A stretch of DNA of 64,000 nt from Pseudonocardia humida (GCF_023898865.1 NZ_JAGSOV010000077.1:1-64000); one strand, 5' to 3'; numbered from the stretch's first letter, positions 16,983 to 26,111 are shown. Made by a program: numbers and translations. Notes: a model not told the origin generated them from the sequence alone.

Positions 16983-17207
16983 GGGAGTGACTCCCTCCTG
17001 CTCGACGACGATCGTGGCCGGATCGAGACGGGGGCGGCGCTGCTGGAGCGGGCGCGCCGATCGGGGGCGATCACCGACGACGCCGACGACGCCGACGTGC
17101 TCAAGCTCGTCGGCGCCATCGCCTGGGCCGCCCAGGACTCCCCGCAGCGCTCGGCCCGCGCCGAGCGCCTGCTCGCCCTCCTCGTGAGCGGGCTGCGCCG
17201 CAGGTAG
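16983..17207 (+). pseudogene. TetR regulator C-terminal fragment
   Basis: An open frame after an in-frame TGA (16977) reads TGAALLERARRSGAITDD, then DDADVLKLVGAIAWAAQ and ERLLALLVSGLRRR. This is typical of TetR ligand-domain ends. There is no start codon or helix-turn-helix upstream, so it is a truncated relic. Confidence 0.6.
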
Positions 17208-17317
17208 GCGCCTCGCGGAGCGAGGCAGGACAGGTGGGGGAATACCACGCGCCCCGGGAGCGCTCACCGAGCGCCAGAGATGTTGAACCTTGAAGTAAGT
17301 GGCCCGGGAGACGCCAG

Positions 17318-17647
17318 ATGAGCATGCTCCGACTGCCGGTCGCGGCCCGGTTCGCCCAGGCCCACGGCCTGTTCGACACCAAGGACTTCCACGCCGCGGC
17401 CACCCTGCTGGCCGAGCTCGCCACCGAGGTGCCCGACGACCTCGCCGTGCGCCTGCTGCTGGCCCGCGCCTACTACCACTCCGCCCAGCTCGGGCGCGCC
17501 GAGACCGAGACCCGCGCCGTGCTGGACGCCGACCCCGCCAACGCCTACGCCCACCTCCTGCTCGGGCGCACCCTGCAGCGCCTGAGCCGCCACGGCGAGG
17601 CCGCCGCACCGCTGCGGCTCGCCGCCGCCATGGGCCTGCGGGCCTGA
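17318..17647 (+). CDS. Small TPR protein
   Basis: A 109-residue protein of tetratricopeptide-type helix pairs: FAQAHGLFDTKDFHAAATLL, then AVRLLLARAYYHSAQLGRAE and AHLLLGRTLQRLSRHGEAA. TPRs mediate protein contacts; the partner is unknown. ATG 17318 follows GGGAGAC. The repeated TTGAA element upstream (17284-17296) may belong to its promoter. It is 32 bp upstream of the flavin monooxygenase and likely cotranscribed. Confidence 0.85.
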   Translation: MSMLRLPVAARFAQAHGLFDTKDFHAAATLLAELATEVPDDLAVRLLLARAYYHSAQLGRAETETRAVLDADPANAYAHLLLGRTLQRLSRHGEAAAPLRLAAAMGLRA

Positions 17648-17679
17648 CCACCACCCGACCACCCCCGAAGGAGCCCGCG

Positions 17680-18753
17680 ATGACCGGCACGACACCCGGC
17701 ACCCGGACCGGCATGGAGATCGGCATCGACAACTTCGTCGCCGCCGTGACCGACCCCGCCGACGGGCGGGCCGTCCCGCCCGCCGAGCAGATGCAGCACG
17801 TGCTGGCCGAGGTCGTGCAGGCCGACCGGGCCGGCGTGCACACCTTCGGCATCGGCGAGCACCACCGGGAGGGCTTCCTGGACTCCGCACCCGTCACGGT
17901 GCTCGCCGCCGCCGCGGCGCTGACCGAGCGGATCCGGCTGCGCAGCGCGGTCACGGTGCTCAGCGCCGACGACCCCGTGCGCGTCTTCGAGAGCTACGCG
18001 ACGCTCGACCTCATCTCCGGCGGCCGCGCCGAGCTGGTGGTCGGGCGGGGCTCGTTCACCGAGGCGTTCGGGCTGTTCGGCCTGGACCTCGCCGACTACG
18101 ACGAGCTGTTCGAGGAGAAGCTGGAGCTGCTGCTGCACCTGCGCGAGGACGCCCACCCGCACTGGTCGGGCCGCCACCGCGCCCCCCTGACCGGGCAGGG
18201 GGTGTTCCCGCGCCCGGTGCAGCGGGAGCTGCCCATCTGGGTGGGCGTGGGCGGCACCCCGGCGTCGTTCGTCCGGGCCGGGGTGCTCGGGCTGCCGCTG
18301 ATGGTGGCGATCATCGGCGGCGACCCGCGCCGCTTCCGGCCGCTGGTCGACCTGTACCGCGAGGCCGGACGCCGGGCCGGGCACCCCGCCGAGAAGCTCG
18401 CCGTCGGGGTGCACGCCGTGGGCTTCGTCGGCGAGACCGACCAGCGGGCCGCCGACGACTTCTACCCCGGGCACGCGGAGCTGTTCACCCGCGTCGGCGC
18501 CGAGCGCGGCTTCGCCCCGGTGACCCGTGCCGGCTACGACGCCCAGCGCGGACCCGGCGGCCCCTTCGTCATCGGCAGCCCGCAGACCGTGGCCGCGAAG
18601 ATCGCCGACATCTCCACCGCGCTGGGCGGCGTCTCCCGGTTCACCGTGCAGATGACCAGCAGCATCATGTCCCACCCGACGATGCTGCGGAGCATCGAGC
18701 TGCTCGGCACCGAGGTCGTCCCCCGCGTGCACGCGGTCTCGGCCGCGGCCTGA
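17680..18753 (+). CDS. Luciferase-like (LLM class) flavin monooxygenase
   Basis: A 357-residue bacterial-luciferase fold oxidoreductase using FMN or F420. Conserved pieces are FGIGEHHREGF, SAVTVLSADDPVRVFE, RAELVVGRGSF, and WVGVGGTPASFVRAG. The family includes CE1758-type monooxygenases of unclear substrate. ATG 17680 has AAGGAG 6 nt upstream. It forms a likely operon with the TPR gene and ends 17 bp from the convergent glycogen-binding-like gene. Confidence 0.93.
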   Translation: MTGTTPGTRTGMEIGIDNFVAAVTDPADGRAVPPAEQMQHVLAEVVQADRAGVHTFGIGEHHREGFLDSAPVTVLAAAAALTERIRLRSAVTVLSADDPVRVFESYATLDLISGGRAELVVGRGSFTEAFGLFGLDLADYDELFEEKLELLLHLREDAHPHWSGRHRAPLTGQGVFPRPVQRELPIWVGVGGTPASFVRAGVLGLPLMVAIIGGDPRRFRPLVDLYREAGRRAGHPAEKLAVGVHAVGFVGETDQRAADDFYPGHAELFTRVGAERGFAPVTRAGYDAQRGPGGPFVIGSPQTVAAKIADISTALGGVSRFTVQMTSSIMSHPTMLRSIELLGTEVVPRVHAVSAAA

Positions 18754-18770
18754 GGGCCGAGGCCGGGTCC

Positions 18771-19070
18771 CTAGTCGGTGGCGCGGGGGCGCGCCTGCAC
18801 CCGCACCCAGCTCCCGTCCGGGCCCACCTCGTCCGCGGTCTCGTCGTCGAGCCACACGCCGTCGGAGGCGAGGTAGCGGAAGCGGTGCTCACCGGGCGGG
18901 AGGACCACCGACACGCTGCGCGTCCCGTTGCGGCGGCGCACCAGCTCGTGGCGCCCGGGCTCCCACGAGTTGAAGTCGCCCACCACGCTCACCACCCCCG
19001 CCGGCTCGCGGGCGGGCAGACTGAAGGTCACGCGGTTCTTGCCACCGAACAGTGGTGCGCGGCTGAGCAT
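18771..19070 (-). CDS. Isoamylase early-set / glycogen-binding-like domain protein
   Basis: A 99-residue single-domain beta sandwich of the CBM48/AMPK-beta type: VSVVGDFNSWEPGRHEL, VVLPPGEHRFRYLASDGVWLDDE. Such stand-alone domains are thought to bind alpha-glucans or act as adaptors. ATG 19070 has an AGGAGG site 5 nt upstream, which fixes the start; a longer frame upstream is antisense. No glycogen enzyme gene is nearby. Confidence 0.88.
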   Translation of the reverse strand: MLSRAPLFGGKNRVTFSLPAREPAGVVSVVGDFNSWEPGRHELVRRRNGTRSVSVVLPPGEHRFRYLASDGVWLDDETADEVGPDGSWVRVQARPRATD

Positions 19071-19189
19071 CGATCCTCCTGAGGCGCTGATCCCGGCGAA
19101 CCCTAGGGACGACGCGCGCCGCCCGGAACCAGCGACACACGTCCGGCCAGGTGAACGTGCGGCGGGCCCGAACGAGGGCGCCGTCCCGG

Positions 19190-19226
19190 TAGAGTCCGAT
19201 GTGGTGGGTGCGGACGGCGGAGGGGG
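19190..19226 (+). promoter_or_regulatory. Promoter and ribosome site of the recombinase
   Basis: TAGAGT (19190-19195) is a good -10 but is too far from GTG 19233 for a leaderless message. A GGAGGGGG ribosome site at 19219-19226 shows that this gene has a short leader of about 30 nt. Confidence 0.5.
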
Positions 19227-19232
19227 CCCGGG

Positions 19233-20426
19233 GTGAGCGATGCGGGCGATCGGCTCGCCGTCCTGGAGGCCCTCGCCGCACCACCCGCCGTCCCGGCCGT
19301 TCCCGATGCCCGGCCCGACGCCGGGGCAGCCTGGCCCGGCGTCGACGACCCCGAGGCGCTGCGCGCGCAGCTGCTCGACTGGCTGTCCCAGTACGCCAAC
19401 CCCGGCACCCGGCGGACCTACGCCTACGCGCTCGGGCTGCCCGTCGAGTGGGTCGACCCGCCGCGCGCGCCGACGCCCGGTCGAGCCCGCCCCCCGGCCG
19501 CCGCCCCCGGCCCGCTGCACGACCTGGCCTGGCTGCGCTGGTGCGCCCGCCACGCCCTCGACCCGCGCGCCGCGACCACCGCCCACGTCACGGGCTGGCT
19601 GCACGCCCTGGACGCCGCCGGGGCCCGGCGCCGGACCCGCCAGCGGATGCTCTCCACCGTCGCCGCCCTCTACGGCCACCTGGTCGAGGTCGGGGTGGTC
19701 GCGGCCAACCCCGCGGCGGTCAACCGCTCCCGGCTCGGGCTGTCCACCGGCGCCCGCGACGCCTCGCCCACCGTCCGGCTCACCGCCGAGCACCTGCGGG
19801 CCCTGCTGGACGCCGCGGCCGGGCTCGACCACGGGCGCGGCGGCCACGCGGCGCTCTACCGCCACCGCGCCGTCGCCGTCGTCGCGCTGCTCACCCTGGG
19901 CCTGCGGATCTCCGAGGTCGTCGGGCTCGACCGGGCCGACCTCTACCGCAGCGGCGGCGAGGAGGTGCTGCGCGTGCTGGGCAAGGGCGGGCTGCACCGC
20001 GAGGTCTACCTGACCGAACCGGTCCGCCGGGCGCTGCGCGCCTACCTGACCGAGCGCGACCACCTCGGCGGCGACGCCGTCCCGGTGCCCCGCGGCCGCG
20101 CCGCGGGCCCGCGCTCACCGATGATCGCCACCCGCACCGGCGGCCGCTGCGCCCGCGCCGACCTGTACTCCCTGCTGCGTCGCATCGCGACCGCCGCCGG
20201 GCCCGCCCTCGACGGCGTGGCCGACCGGGTGCACCCGCACGCGCTGCGCCACGCCTACGTCACCATCGCCCTGGAGCGCGGCGCCCCCATCCAGCACGTG
20301 CAGGCCGACGTCGGGCACGCGTCCATCGCCACCACCCAGCACTACGACCGGGCCCGCCGCAGCCGCACCAGCACGGCCGCCGACCTCGTCGCCGACGCCC
20401 TCACCGATCCCGCCCCACCGCGGTAG
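19233..20426 (+). CDS. Tyrosine recombinase / phage-type integrase
   Basis: A 397-residue tyrosine recombinase for DNA strand exchange. The N-terminal core-binding domain spans about 40-165 and the catalytic domain 180-385. Catalytic residues are R in LGLRISEVVGL, K in LGKGGLHRE, HALRH, H in VGHASIATTQ and the nucleophile Y in QHYDRA. It lacks an adjacent excisionase, att repeat or tRNA, so I cannot tell whether it belongs to an element or is a domesticated XerC/D-like enzyme. It ends 5 bp from convergent hemH. Confidence 0.92.
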   Translation: MSDAGDRLAVLEALAAPPAVPAVPDARPDAGAAWPGVDDPEALRAQLLDWLSQYANPGTRRTYAYALGLPVEWVDPPRAPTPGRARPPAAAPGPLHDLAWLRWCARHALDPRAATTAHVTGWLHALDAAGARRRTRQRMLSTVAALYGHLVEVGVVAANPAAVNRSRLGLSTGARDASPTVRLTAEHLRALLDAAAGLDHGRGGHAALYRHRAVAVVALLTLGLRISEVVGLDRADLYRSGGEEVLRVLGKGGLHREVYLTEPVRRALRAYLTERDHLGGDAVPVPRGRAAGPRSPMIATRTGGRCARADLYSLLRRIATAAGPALDGVADRVHPHALRHAYVTIALERGAPIQHVQADVGHASIATTQHYDRARRSRTSTAADLVADALTDPAPPR

Positions 20427-20431
20427 CGCGC

Positions 20432-21484
20432 CTACTCGGGCCGGGTGGGCCTGCGGGGCGGGGTGCAGCAGTCGACCGCGCAGAAGGCACCGTCGGCGGT
20501 GCACCCGAACCCGGGCACCTCACCGAGCCGCAGCGGCGCGAACCCGTGCATGTGCTCGGCGATCAGCTCCGCGACCAGGTCGGCGAACCGCGGGTCGGCC
20601 CCGGCCGTGGCCGCGCGGGCGAAACCCATGCCGAGCTCGGCGGCCTTCTCCGCGGCCTCGGTGTCGAGGTCCCAGATCACCTCGAGGTGGTCGGAGACGA
20701 ACCCGATCGGCGAGACCACCACCGCGCCCACCCCACGAGCGTGCAGGTCCTCGAGGTGGTCGACGATGTCCGGAGCCAGCCACGGCACCTGCGGCGGACC
20801 CGAGCGCGACTGCCACACGACGTCGAAGTCGCTCTCCCCGAGCTCGACGGCCACCAGCTGGGCCGCCTCGCGCACCTGCCTCGAGTAGAGGTGCCCACCC
20901 TCCGCGGGCGGCCCGCCGGTGGCGTCGGCGGCCTCGGGCACCGAGTGCGCGGTGAACACCAACCGCGGCTGCGCGGGCAGCCCGGCCATCGCCGCGCGCA
21001 CCGCATCGGCGTTGGCCCGCACGAACAGCGGGTGGTCGAAGAAGTGGCGCAGCTTCACCAGCCGCGGCGCCCCGTCGCCGACGGCCTTGCGGGCGCGGGC
21101 GATGTCCTCGTGGTACTGCCGGCACGCCGAGTAACCGCCGTAGGCGCTGGTCGAGAAGACCAGCGCCCGGCGCACCCCGTCGCGGGCCATCTCCTCGACG
21201 GTCGCCTCGACCATCGGGTGCCAGTTGCGGTTGCCGAAGTAGATCGGCAGGTCGACGCGCTCACCGACCGCCGCGATCAGCTCGCGGTTGCGGGCGTTGA
21301 TCGGGCTGACCCCGCCGAAGTGCTGGTAGTGCTCCTCCACCGCGTCCAACCGCTGCGGGGGCACCCCGCGGCCGCGGACCACGTTCTCCAGGAACGGGCG
21401 GACCTCGTCGGGGGCCTCCGGGCCACCGAAGGACAGGACGAGCAGCGCGTCGAACGAGGAGTGCTCCACGCCCCGATTAGACAC
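20432..21484 (-). CDS. hemH: Ferrochelatase (coproporphyrin type likely)
   Basis: Inserts iron into a porphyrin in haem synthesis; 350 residues. Seen are LVLSFGGPEAPDEV, the metal His in FTAHSVPE, VWQSRSGPPQVPWL and PIGFVSDHLEV. Cysteines in GGYSACRQY and the C-terminal CTADGAFCAVDCC resemble the cysteines that hold a [2Fe-2S] cluster in mycobacterial ferrochelatase. GTG 21484 overlaps the inhA stop by 8 bases; GTG 21469 is an alternative. Actinobacteria usually use coproporphyrin III, so cpfC may be the better name. It closes the fabG-inhA-hemH unit. Confidence 0.95.
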   Translation of the reverse strand: MSNRGVEHSSFDALLVLSFGGPEAPDEVRPFLENVVRGRGVPPQRLDAVEEHYQHFGGVSPINARNRELIAAVGERVDLPIYFGNRNWHPMVEATVEEMARDGVRRALVFSTSAYGGYSACRQYHEDIARARKAVGDGAPRLVKLRHFFDHPLFVRANADAVRAAMAGLPAQPRLVFTAHSVPEAADATGGPPAEGGHLYSRQVREAAQLVAVELGESDFDVVWQSRSGPPQVPWLAPDIVDHLEDLHARGVGAVVVSPIGFVSDHLEVIWDLDTEAAEKAAELGMGFARAATAGADPRFADLVAELIAEHMHGFAPLRLGEVPGFGCTADGAFCAVDCCTPPRRPTRPE

Positions 21485-22253
21485 CCACGGCGTGGAAACC
21501 GCCGTCGGCCCACACCATCGAACCGGTGGTCGCCGGCAACCAGTCCGACAGCAGCGCGCACACCGTCTTCGCCACCGGCACCGGGTCGTTGACGTCCCAA
21601 CCCAGCGGCGAGCGCTCGTCCCACACGTCCTCGAACTTCGCGAACCCCGGGATCGACTTGGCCGCCATCGTGCGCACCGGGCCGGCCGCCACCAGGTTGA
21701 CCCGGATGCCCTGGGGACCCAGGTCGCGGGCCAGGTAGCGGTTCACCGACTCCAGCGACGACTTCGCCACGCCCATCCAGTCGTAGGCCGGCCAGGCCTG
21801 CCGGTTGTCGAAGTCCATCCCGACGACCGAGCTGCCCGGACCCAGCAGCGGCAGCAGCGCGACGGCCAGCGCCTTGTAGGAGTAGGCGCCGATGTGCAGG
21901 GCCACCGCCACGTCGTCCCACGGCGCGCCCAGGAACGCCCCCTCACCCAGGCACGAGGGCGGCGCCCCGGCGATCGAGTGCAGCACGCCGTCGAGCTTCG
22001 GGTCCTCGCCCAGGTGCGGGCTGACCCGCTCGACCAGGCTGTCGAGCTGCTCCTGCGAGGTCACGTCCAGCTCGACGACCGGCGCCGGCTCGGGCAGCCG
22101 CTGCGCGATCCGCTCCACCAGCCGCATCCGGCCGTACCCGGTGAGCACGACCTGCGCGCCCTGCTCCTGGGCGATCTTCGCGGCGTGGAAGCCCAGCGAG
22201 GCGTCGGTGATCACGCCGGTGATGAGCAGGCGCTTGCCGTCGAGCAGTCCCAT
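21477..22253 (-). CDS. inhA: Enoyl-ACP reductase (InhA/FabI)
   Basis: NADH-dependent enoyl-[ACP] reductase of fatty-acid elongation, 258 residues. The glycine-rich start GLLDGKRLLITGVITDASLGFHAA, GVLHSIAG, and the catalytic Tyr and Lys in YDWMGVAKSSLES match the InhA subgroup more than enterobacterial FabI. ATG 22253 has GAAAGGCC upstream. The order fabG-inhA-hemH is the mycobacterial mabA-inhA-hemZ operon order. InhA in mycobacteria is the isoniazid target; whether mycolic acids exist here cannot be judged. Confidence 0.95.
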   Translation of the reverse strand: MGLLDGKRLLITGVITDASLGFHAAKIAQEQGAQVVLTGYGRMRLVERIAQRLPEPAPVVELDVTSQEQLDSLVERVSPHLGEDPKLDGVLHSIAGAPPSCLGEGAFLGAPWDDVAVALHIGAYSYKALAVALLPLLGPGSSVVGMDFDNRQAWPAYDWMGVAKSSLESVNRYLARDLGPQGIRVNLVAAGPVRTMAAKSIPGFAKFEDVWDERSPLGWDVNDPVPVAKTVCALLSDWLPATTGSMVWADGGFHAVGV

Positions 22254-22310
22254 GGATGGCCTTTCGTGTCCGGGGAAGGTGTGGGAGAGCGGGAGCCGGT
22301 GCCCCGTGCC

Positions 22311-23021
22311 TCAGTGCCCCATGCCGAGGCCGCCGTCGACCGGGATGACCGCCCCGGTGATGTACCCGGCGCCGTCGGAGGCGAGCCAGGTGACCGCGGC
22401 CGCGATCTCCTCCGGGCTGGCGTAGCGGCCCAGCGGCACCTGGCCGAGGATCTCGGTGCGGCGGGCCTCGCTGAGCTTGCGCGTCATGTCGGTGTCGACG
22501 AACCCGGGCGCCACCACGTTCGCGGTGATGCCCCGCGACCCCAGCTCCCTGGCCACCGACCGGGCCAACCCGACCAGCCCGGCCTTCGCCGAGGCGTAGT
22601 TCACCTGGCCCGCCGAGCCGAGCAGCCCGACCACGGAGGACACGAACACCATCCGCCCGCCCCTGGCCTTGAGCATGCCGCGCGAGGCCCGCTTGGCCAC
22701 CCGGTAGGCCGCGGTCAGGTTGGTGTCCACCACCGAGGTGAACGACTCCTCGCTCATCCGCATGAGCAGCCCGTCGTCGGTGATGCCGGCGTTGGACACC
22801 AGCACCTGCACCGGACCGTGCTTCTCCTCGACCGTGCCGAACGCCGCGTCCACCGCGGCCGAGTCGGTGACGTCGCACTGCACCGGCAGCAGCTCGCCGG
22901 GCAGGTCGTCCACCGGGGAGCGGTGCGTCACCGCCACCTGGTCGCCCTGCGCCGCGAACGCCGTCGCGATCGCGAGCCCGATACCGCGGTTGCCACCGGT
23001 CACCAGCACGCTGCGTCCCAC
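22311..23021 (-). CDS. fabG: 3-oxoacyl-ACP reductase
   Basis: A 236-residue short-chain dehydrogenase for the NADPH-dependent beta-ketoacyl reduction. TGGNRGIG is at about 8-15, NAGIT marks the nucleotide site, the catalytic Ser lies in VSSVVGLLGS and the YASAK motif carries Tyr and Lys. First gene of fabG-inhA-hemH, 57 bp before inhA. TAGGGT lies 6 nt before GTG 23021, so the operon probably begins with a leaderless message. Confidence 0.95.
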   Translation of the reverse strand: MGRSVLVTGGNRGIGLAIATAFAAQGDQVAVTHRSPVDDLPGELLPVQCDVTDSAAVDAAFGTVEEKHGPVQVLVSNAGITDDGLLMRMSEESFTSVVDTNLTAAYRVAKRASRGMLKARGGRMVFVSSVVGLLGSAGQVNYASAKAGLVGLARSVARELGSRGITANVVAPGFVDTDMTRKLSEARRTEILGQVPLGRYASPEEIAAAVTWLASDGAGYITGAVIPVDGGLGMGH

Positions 23022-23027
23022 GCGCCC

Positions 23028-23033
23028 ACCCTA
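23028..23033 (-). promoter_or_regulatory. Leaderless -10 box, fabG-inhA-hemH
   Basis: TAGGGT stands 6 nt before the fabG GTG at 23021. Confidence 0.65.
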
Positions 23034-23095
23034 TGACCTCCACCCCGGGCCCACCGCCCGGGCACCGCGCAGCCGAGCCGGACTCCGCCGACGCG

Positions 23096-24082
23096 CTAGG
23101 GCAACCGCCGCCCCAGCGCCAACCCCGCGCCGATCCCCACCACCAGCAGCATCGCCCCACCGGCCAGCCACGGCCTGCTCACGTCGACCCGCCGGGTCTC
23201 GTAACCGATCTGCTCGCCCAGCTCCGCGTAGACCTGGCGCAGCTCCTCCTCGGTGGCCGCGGTGAAGAACTGCCCGCCCGACAGCTCGGCGATCCGCTGC
23301 ATCGACGCGTCGTCCACCGCCACCGGGGTGCGCTCGCCCGGGTTGATCTCGATCGAGCCGTACTCGGTGCCGAACGAGATCGTGGAGACCGGGATCCCGA
23401 CCTCCTCGGCCCGCCGCGCCGCCGTGAACGACCCCCGCGGCTCCTCCTCCGGGGTCACCCCACCCGGGACGGTCTGCTTGCCGTCGCTCATCAGCACGAT
23501 CCGCGCCGGCGGGGGACCGTCCTCGGTGCCCGCGATGGCCTGCGAGAACGTCTCCACCGACTGGATCGCGGCGAACACCGCCTCCCCGGTCGCCGTGGAC
23601 TCCGACAGCTTCAACCCGTCGACCGCCCGCTTCACCGGCTCCCGGTCGGCCGTCGGCGACACCAGCACCGCAGCGGTGCCCGCGAACGACACCAGCCCCA
23701 GGTTGATCCCCGGGGTCAGCTGGTCGGCGAACGCCTTGGCCGCGGCCTGCGCGGCGGCCAACCGGCTCGGCTCGACGTCGGTGGCCTGCATCGACAGCGA
23801 CACGTCGATCACCAGCATCACGGTCGCCCGGTTGCGCGGCACCCTCGCCTCGGCCATCGGCCCGGCCAGCGCCACCGTCAGCACCGCCAGCGCGGCGATC
23901 AACCCGACCGCGGGCAGGTGCCGCCACCAGCCGGGCCGGTTCGGCGCGACCTTGTCCAGCAGCTCCAGGTTGGTGAACCGGATGACGTCGCGGCGGCGCC
24001 TGCGCAGCAGCACCACGTAGCCCACGACGAGCGCGGCCACCACCACGAGCAGCACCAGCCACCACGGCTGCGCGAACACCAC
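23096..24082 (-). CDS. VWA domain membrane protein (BatA-like)
   Basis: A 328-residue protein with two N-terminal helices (about 8-26 and 57-74), a von Willebrand A domain with the MIDAS motif DVSLS (93-97), and a C-terminal helix (about 305-325). It is the partner class of MoxR AAA ATPases in metal or cofactor insertion and envelope maturation. GTG 24082 follows the DUF58 stop after 2 bases; GTG 24079 is equally possible. Gene order moxR-DUF58-VWA matches Rv1479-Rv1481. Confidence 0.92.
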   Translation of the reverse strand: MVFAQPWWLVLLVVVAALVVGYVVLLRRRRRDVIRFTNLELLDKVAPNRPGWWRHLPAVGLIAALAVLTVALAGPMAEARVPRNRATVMLVIDVSLSMQATDVEPSRLAAAQAAAKAFADQLTPGINLGLVSFAGTAAVLVSPTADREPVKRAVDGLKLSESTATGEAVFAAIQSVETFSQAIAGTEDGPPPARIVLMSDGKQTVPGGVTPEEEPRGSFTAARRAEEVGIPVSTISFGTEYGSIEINPGERTPVAVDDASMQRIAELSGGQFFTAATEEELRQVYAELGEQIGYETRRVDVSRPWLAGGAMLLVVGIGAGLALGRRLP

Positions 24083-24084
24083 CC

Positions 24085-25059
24085 CTACCGCCCTCCCCCC
24101 GACCAGGCGCGCTTGCGGGCCAGCGCGAACCGCACGATGTCGGCCACCCAGTCGGAGTCGGTGCGCAGGGTCAGCTGCGCCGCCCCGCAGCGGCGCAGCG
24201 TCGCGGCGACCCGTTCGCGGTGCTCGGCCGCGGCCGCCGCGAACTCCCGGCACAGCAGCGGCGTGGTGACCACCTCGCGCTGGCGCCCGGTCTCCGGATC
24301 GGCCAGCACCACCGTGCCCACCTCCGGCAGCTCCAGCTCCCGCGGGTCGAGCACCTCCACGGCCAGCAGCTCGTGGCGCGCCGACAGCGCCCGCAGCGGG
24401 CGCTCCCAGTCCGGCTCGCCGAGGAAGTCCGAGATCACCACGGCCAGCCCCCGCCGCCGCGGCGGGCGGCGCAGCTTCTCGATCGCCGCGGCCAGGTCGC
24501 CGCGGTTGCCGGTGGGCGCCCGCGGCGTCTCCACCACCCGGCGCAGCAGCCCCCGCGCGTGCGCCACGCCACCGCGGGCCGGGATCCGCACCGTGTGCGC
24601 ACCGGTCGCCACGACCGCGCCGATCCGGTTGCCCCCGCCGCGGGTCAGGTGGGCCACCGCGGCCAGCGCGGCCACCGCCAGGTCGCGCTTCTCGCAGCCC
24701 GCCGTGCCGAAGTCCAGGCTCGGCGACAGGTCCAGCACCACCCACGTCTCCAGCTCGCGGTCGGCCACCGTCTCCCGCACGTGCGCCTCGGTCGTGCGCG
24801 CGGTCACCGCCCAGTCCATCCGGCGCACGTCGTCGCCCGCCTGGTACGGGCGCGCCTCCCCGGGCTCGCTGCCCGGCCCCGGCACGAGGCCAAGGTGGTT
24901 GCCCTGCAGCAGCCCGTCGAGCCGGCCGCGGACCGTCAGCTCCAGGGTGCGCAGCGCCGTCTCGATCTCCGCTCCGCGCAGCGACGGCGGCGCCGCACCG
25001 CGCCTGCGCCCGACCGCCACCGGCGCGGACCGGGCGTCCGGGGCCGGTGCCGCGCTCAC
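24085..25059 (-). CDS. DUF58 family protein
   Basis: A 324-residue DUF58 protein with the hallmark RPYQAGDDVRRMDWAVTART followed by a VWA-like domain (VVLDLSPSLDFG). It is typically sandwiched between moxR and VWA genes and works with them. Its GTG 25059 overlaps the moxR stop as GTGA, so it is translationally coupled. The N-terminal 30 residues are Ala/Pro-rich and poorly conserved. Confidence 0.92.
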   Translation of the reverse strand: MSAAPAPDARSAPVAVGRRRGAAPPSLRGAEIETALRTLELTVRGRLDGLLQGNHLGLVPGPGSEPGEARPYQAGDDVRRMDWAVTARTTEAHVRETVADRELETWVVLDLSPSLDFGTAGCEKRDLAVAALAAVAHLTRGGGNRIGAVVATGAHTVRIPARGGVAHARGLLRRVVETPRAPTGNRGDLAAAIEKLRRPPRRRGLAVVISDFLGEPDWERPLRALSARHELLAVEVLDPRELELPEVGTVVLADPETGRQREVVTTPLLCREFAAAAAEHRERVAATLRRCGAAQLTLRTDSDWVADIVRFALARKRAWSGGGR

Positions 25060-26111
25060 GCCGGCGAGTACTGCGACGGGCTCGCTCCCGACGCCCCGGT
25101 CGGGCGGGCGGTGACCTGCGGCAGCGGCACCGTGGCCAGCACCCGCGAGATGATGTGGTCCATCGGCACCTGGTCGGCCACCGCGTCGTAGGACAGCACC
25201 AGCCGGTGGCGCAGCACGTCCGGGGCGACGTCGAGGATGTCCTGGGGCAGCACGTAGTCGCGCCCGCGGACCAGCGCCAGCGAGCGCGACGCCGCGACGA
25301 TCCCGAGCGTCGCGCGCGGCGAGGCCCCGTAGGCCACCCACCCGGCGATGTCGGACAGGCCGTGCTCCGCGGGGGTGCGCGTGGCCACCACCAGCCGCAC
25401 CACGTAGTCGACCAGGGCGTGGTGCACGAACACCGAGGACGCCGAGCGCTGCAACCTGCGCAGCTCCTCGGGATCGATCACCTGCTGGGCCACCGGCGGC
25501 TCCGACCCCATCCGGTACACGATCTCGCGCTCCTCCTCGAGACCCGGGTACTCGACCACGATCTTGAACAGGAAGCGGTCGCGCTGGGCCTCGGGCAGCG
25601 GGTAGACGCCCTCGTTCTCGATGGGGTTCTGGGTGGCCAGCACCAGGAACGGGTCGGGCATCGGATAGGTGCGCCCGCCGATCGACAGGTGCCGCTCGGC
25701 CATCACCTCGAGCATCGCCGACTGCACCTTCGCCGGCGCCCGGTTGATCTCGTCGGCGAGCACGAAGTTGGCCACGATCGGGCCCAGCTCGACGTCGAAC
25801 TCCTCGCGGCCCTGCCGGTAGATCCGGGTGCCCAGGATGTCGGCGGGGACCAGGTCGGGGGTGAACTGCAGGCGGGCGAAGCTGCCGCCGACGACCTTGG
25901 CCACCGTCTCCACGGCCAGCGTCTTGGCCACGCCGGGCACGCCCTCGAGCAGCAGGTGCCCCTTGGCCAGCAGCCCGACGAGCATCCGCTCGACCAACCG
26001 GTCCTGGCCGACGATCACCCGCTTGATCTCGAACACCACGCGCTCCAGCCGGTCCGCGTCGTGGGCCGGGTTGTGCTGCGGCGGGTTCGATGCCGACTCC
26101 TGCACGTTCAC
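25056..26111 (-). CDS. moxR: MoxR family AAA+ ATPase
   Basis: A 351-residue AAA+ chaperone-like ATPase. Walker A is GVPGVAKT (57-64), Walker B LADEIN (118-123), and sensor 1 lies in ATQNPIE. It powers maturation of protein complexes with the downstream DUF58 and VWA proteins. GTG 26111 is the annotated start. The 202 bp upstream carry a strong hairpin and one copy of a three-copy dyad that also stands before tauE, so moxR may answer to the same regulator. Confidence 0.94.
   Translation of the reverse strand: MNVQESASNPPQHNPAHDADRLERVVFEIKRVIVGQDRLVERMLVGLLAKGHLLLEGVPGVAKTLAVETVAKVVGGSFARLQFTPDLVPADILGTRIYRQGREEFDVELGPIVANFVLADEINRAPAKVQSAMLEVMAERHLSIGGRTYPMPDPFLVLATQNPIENEGVYPLPEAQRDRFLFKIVVEYPGLEEEREIVYRMGSEPPVAQQVIDPEELRRLQRSASSVFVHHALVDYVVRLVVATRTPAEHGLSDIAGWVAYGASPRATLGIVAASRSLALVRGRDYVLPQDILDVAPDVLRHRLVLSYDAVADQVPMDHIISRVLATVPLPQVTARPTGASGASPSQYSPA

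Larger units (their letters stand above)
16551..17317. other. Gene-poor remnant region
   Basis: This 767-bp stretch has no intact gene. It contains the inverted repeat at 16615-16692, a 25-residue frame at 16768-16845 (KDCRWCQLLLDTLADPDAPW, perhaps a fragment with a Cys pair) and a TetR C-terminal fragment at 16983-17207. Lower GC and broken frames suggest debris of a mobile or rearranged segment. Confidence 0.65.

Noticed and set aside
19233..20426. Prophage or integrative element marked by the recombinase
   Set aside because: There are no phage, conjugation or replication genes, no tRNA and no att repeats around it; neighbours are housekeeping genes.
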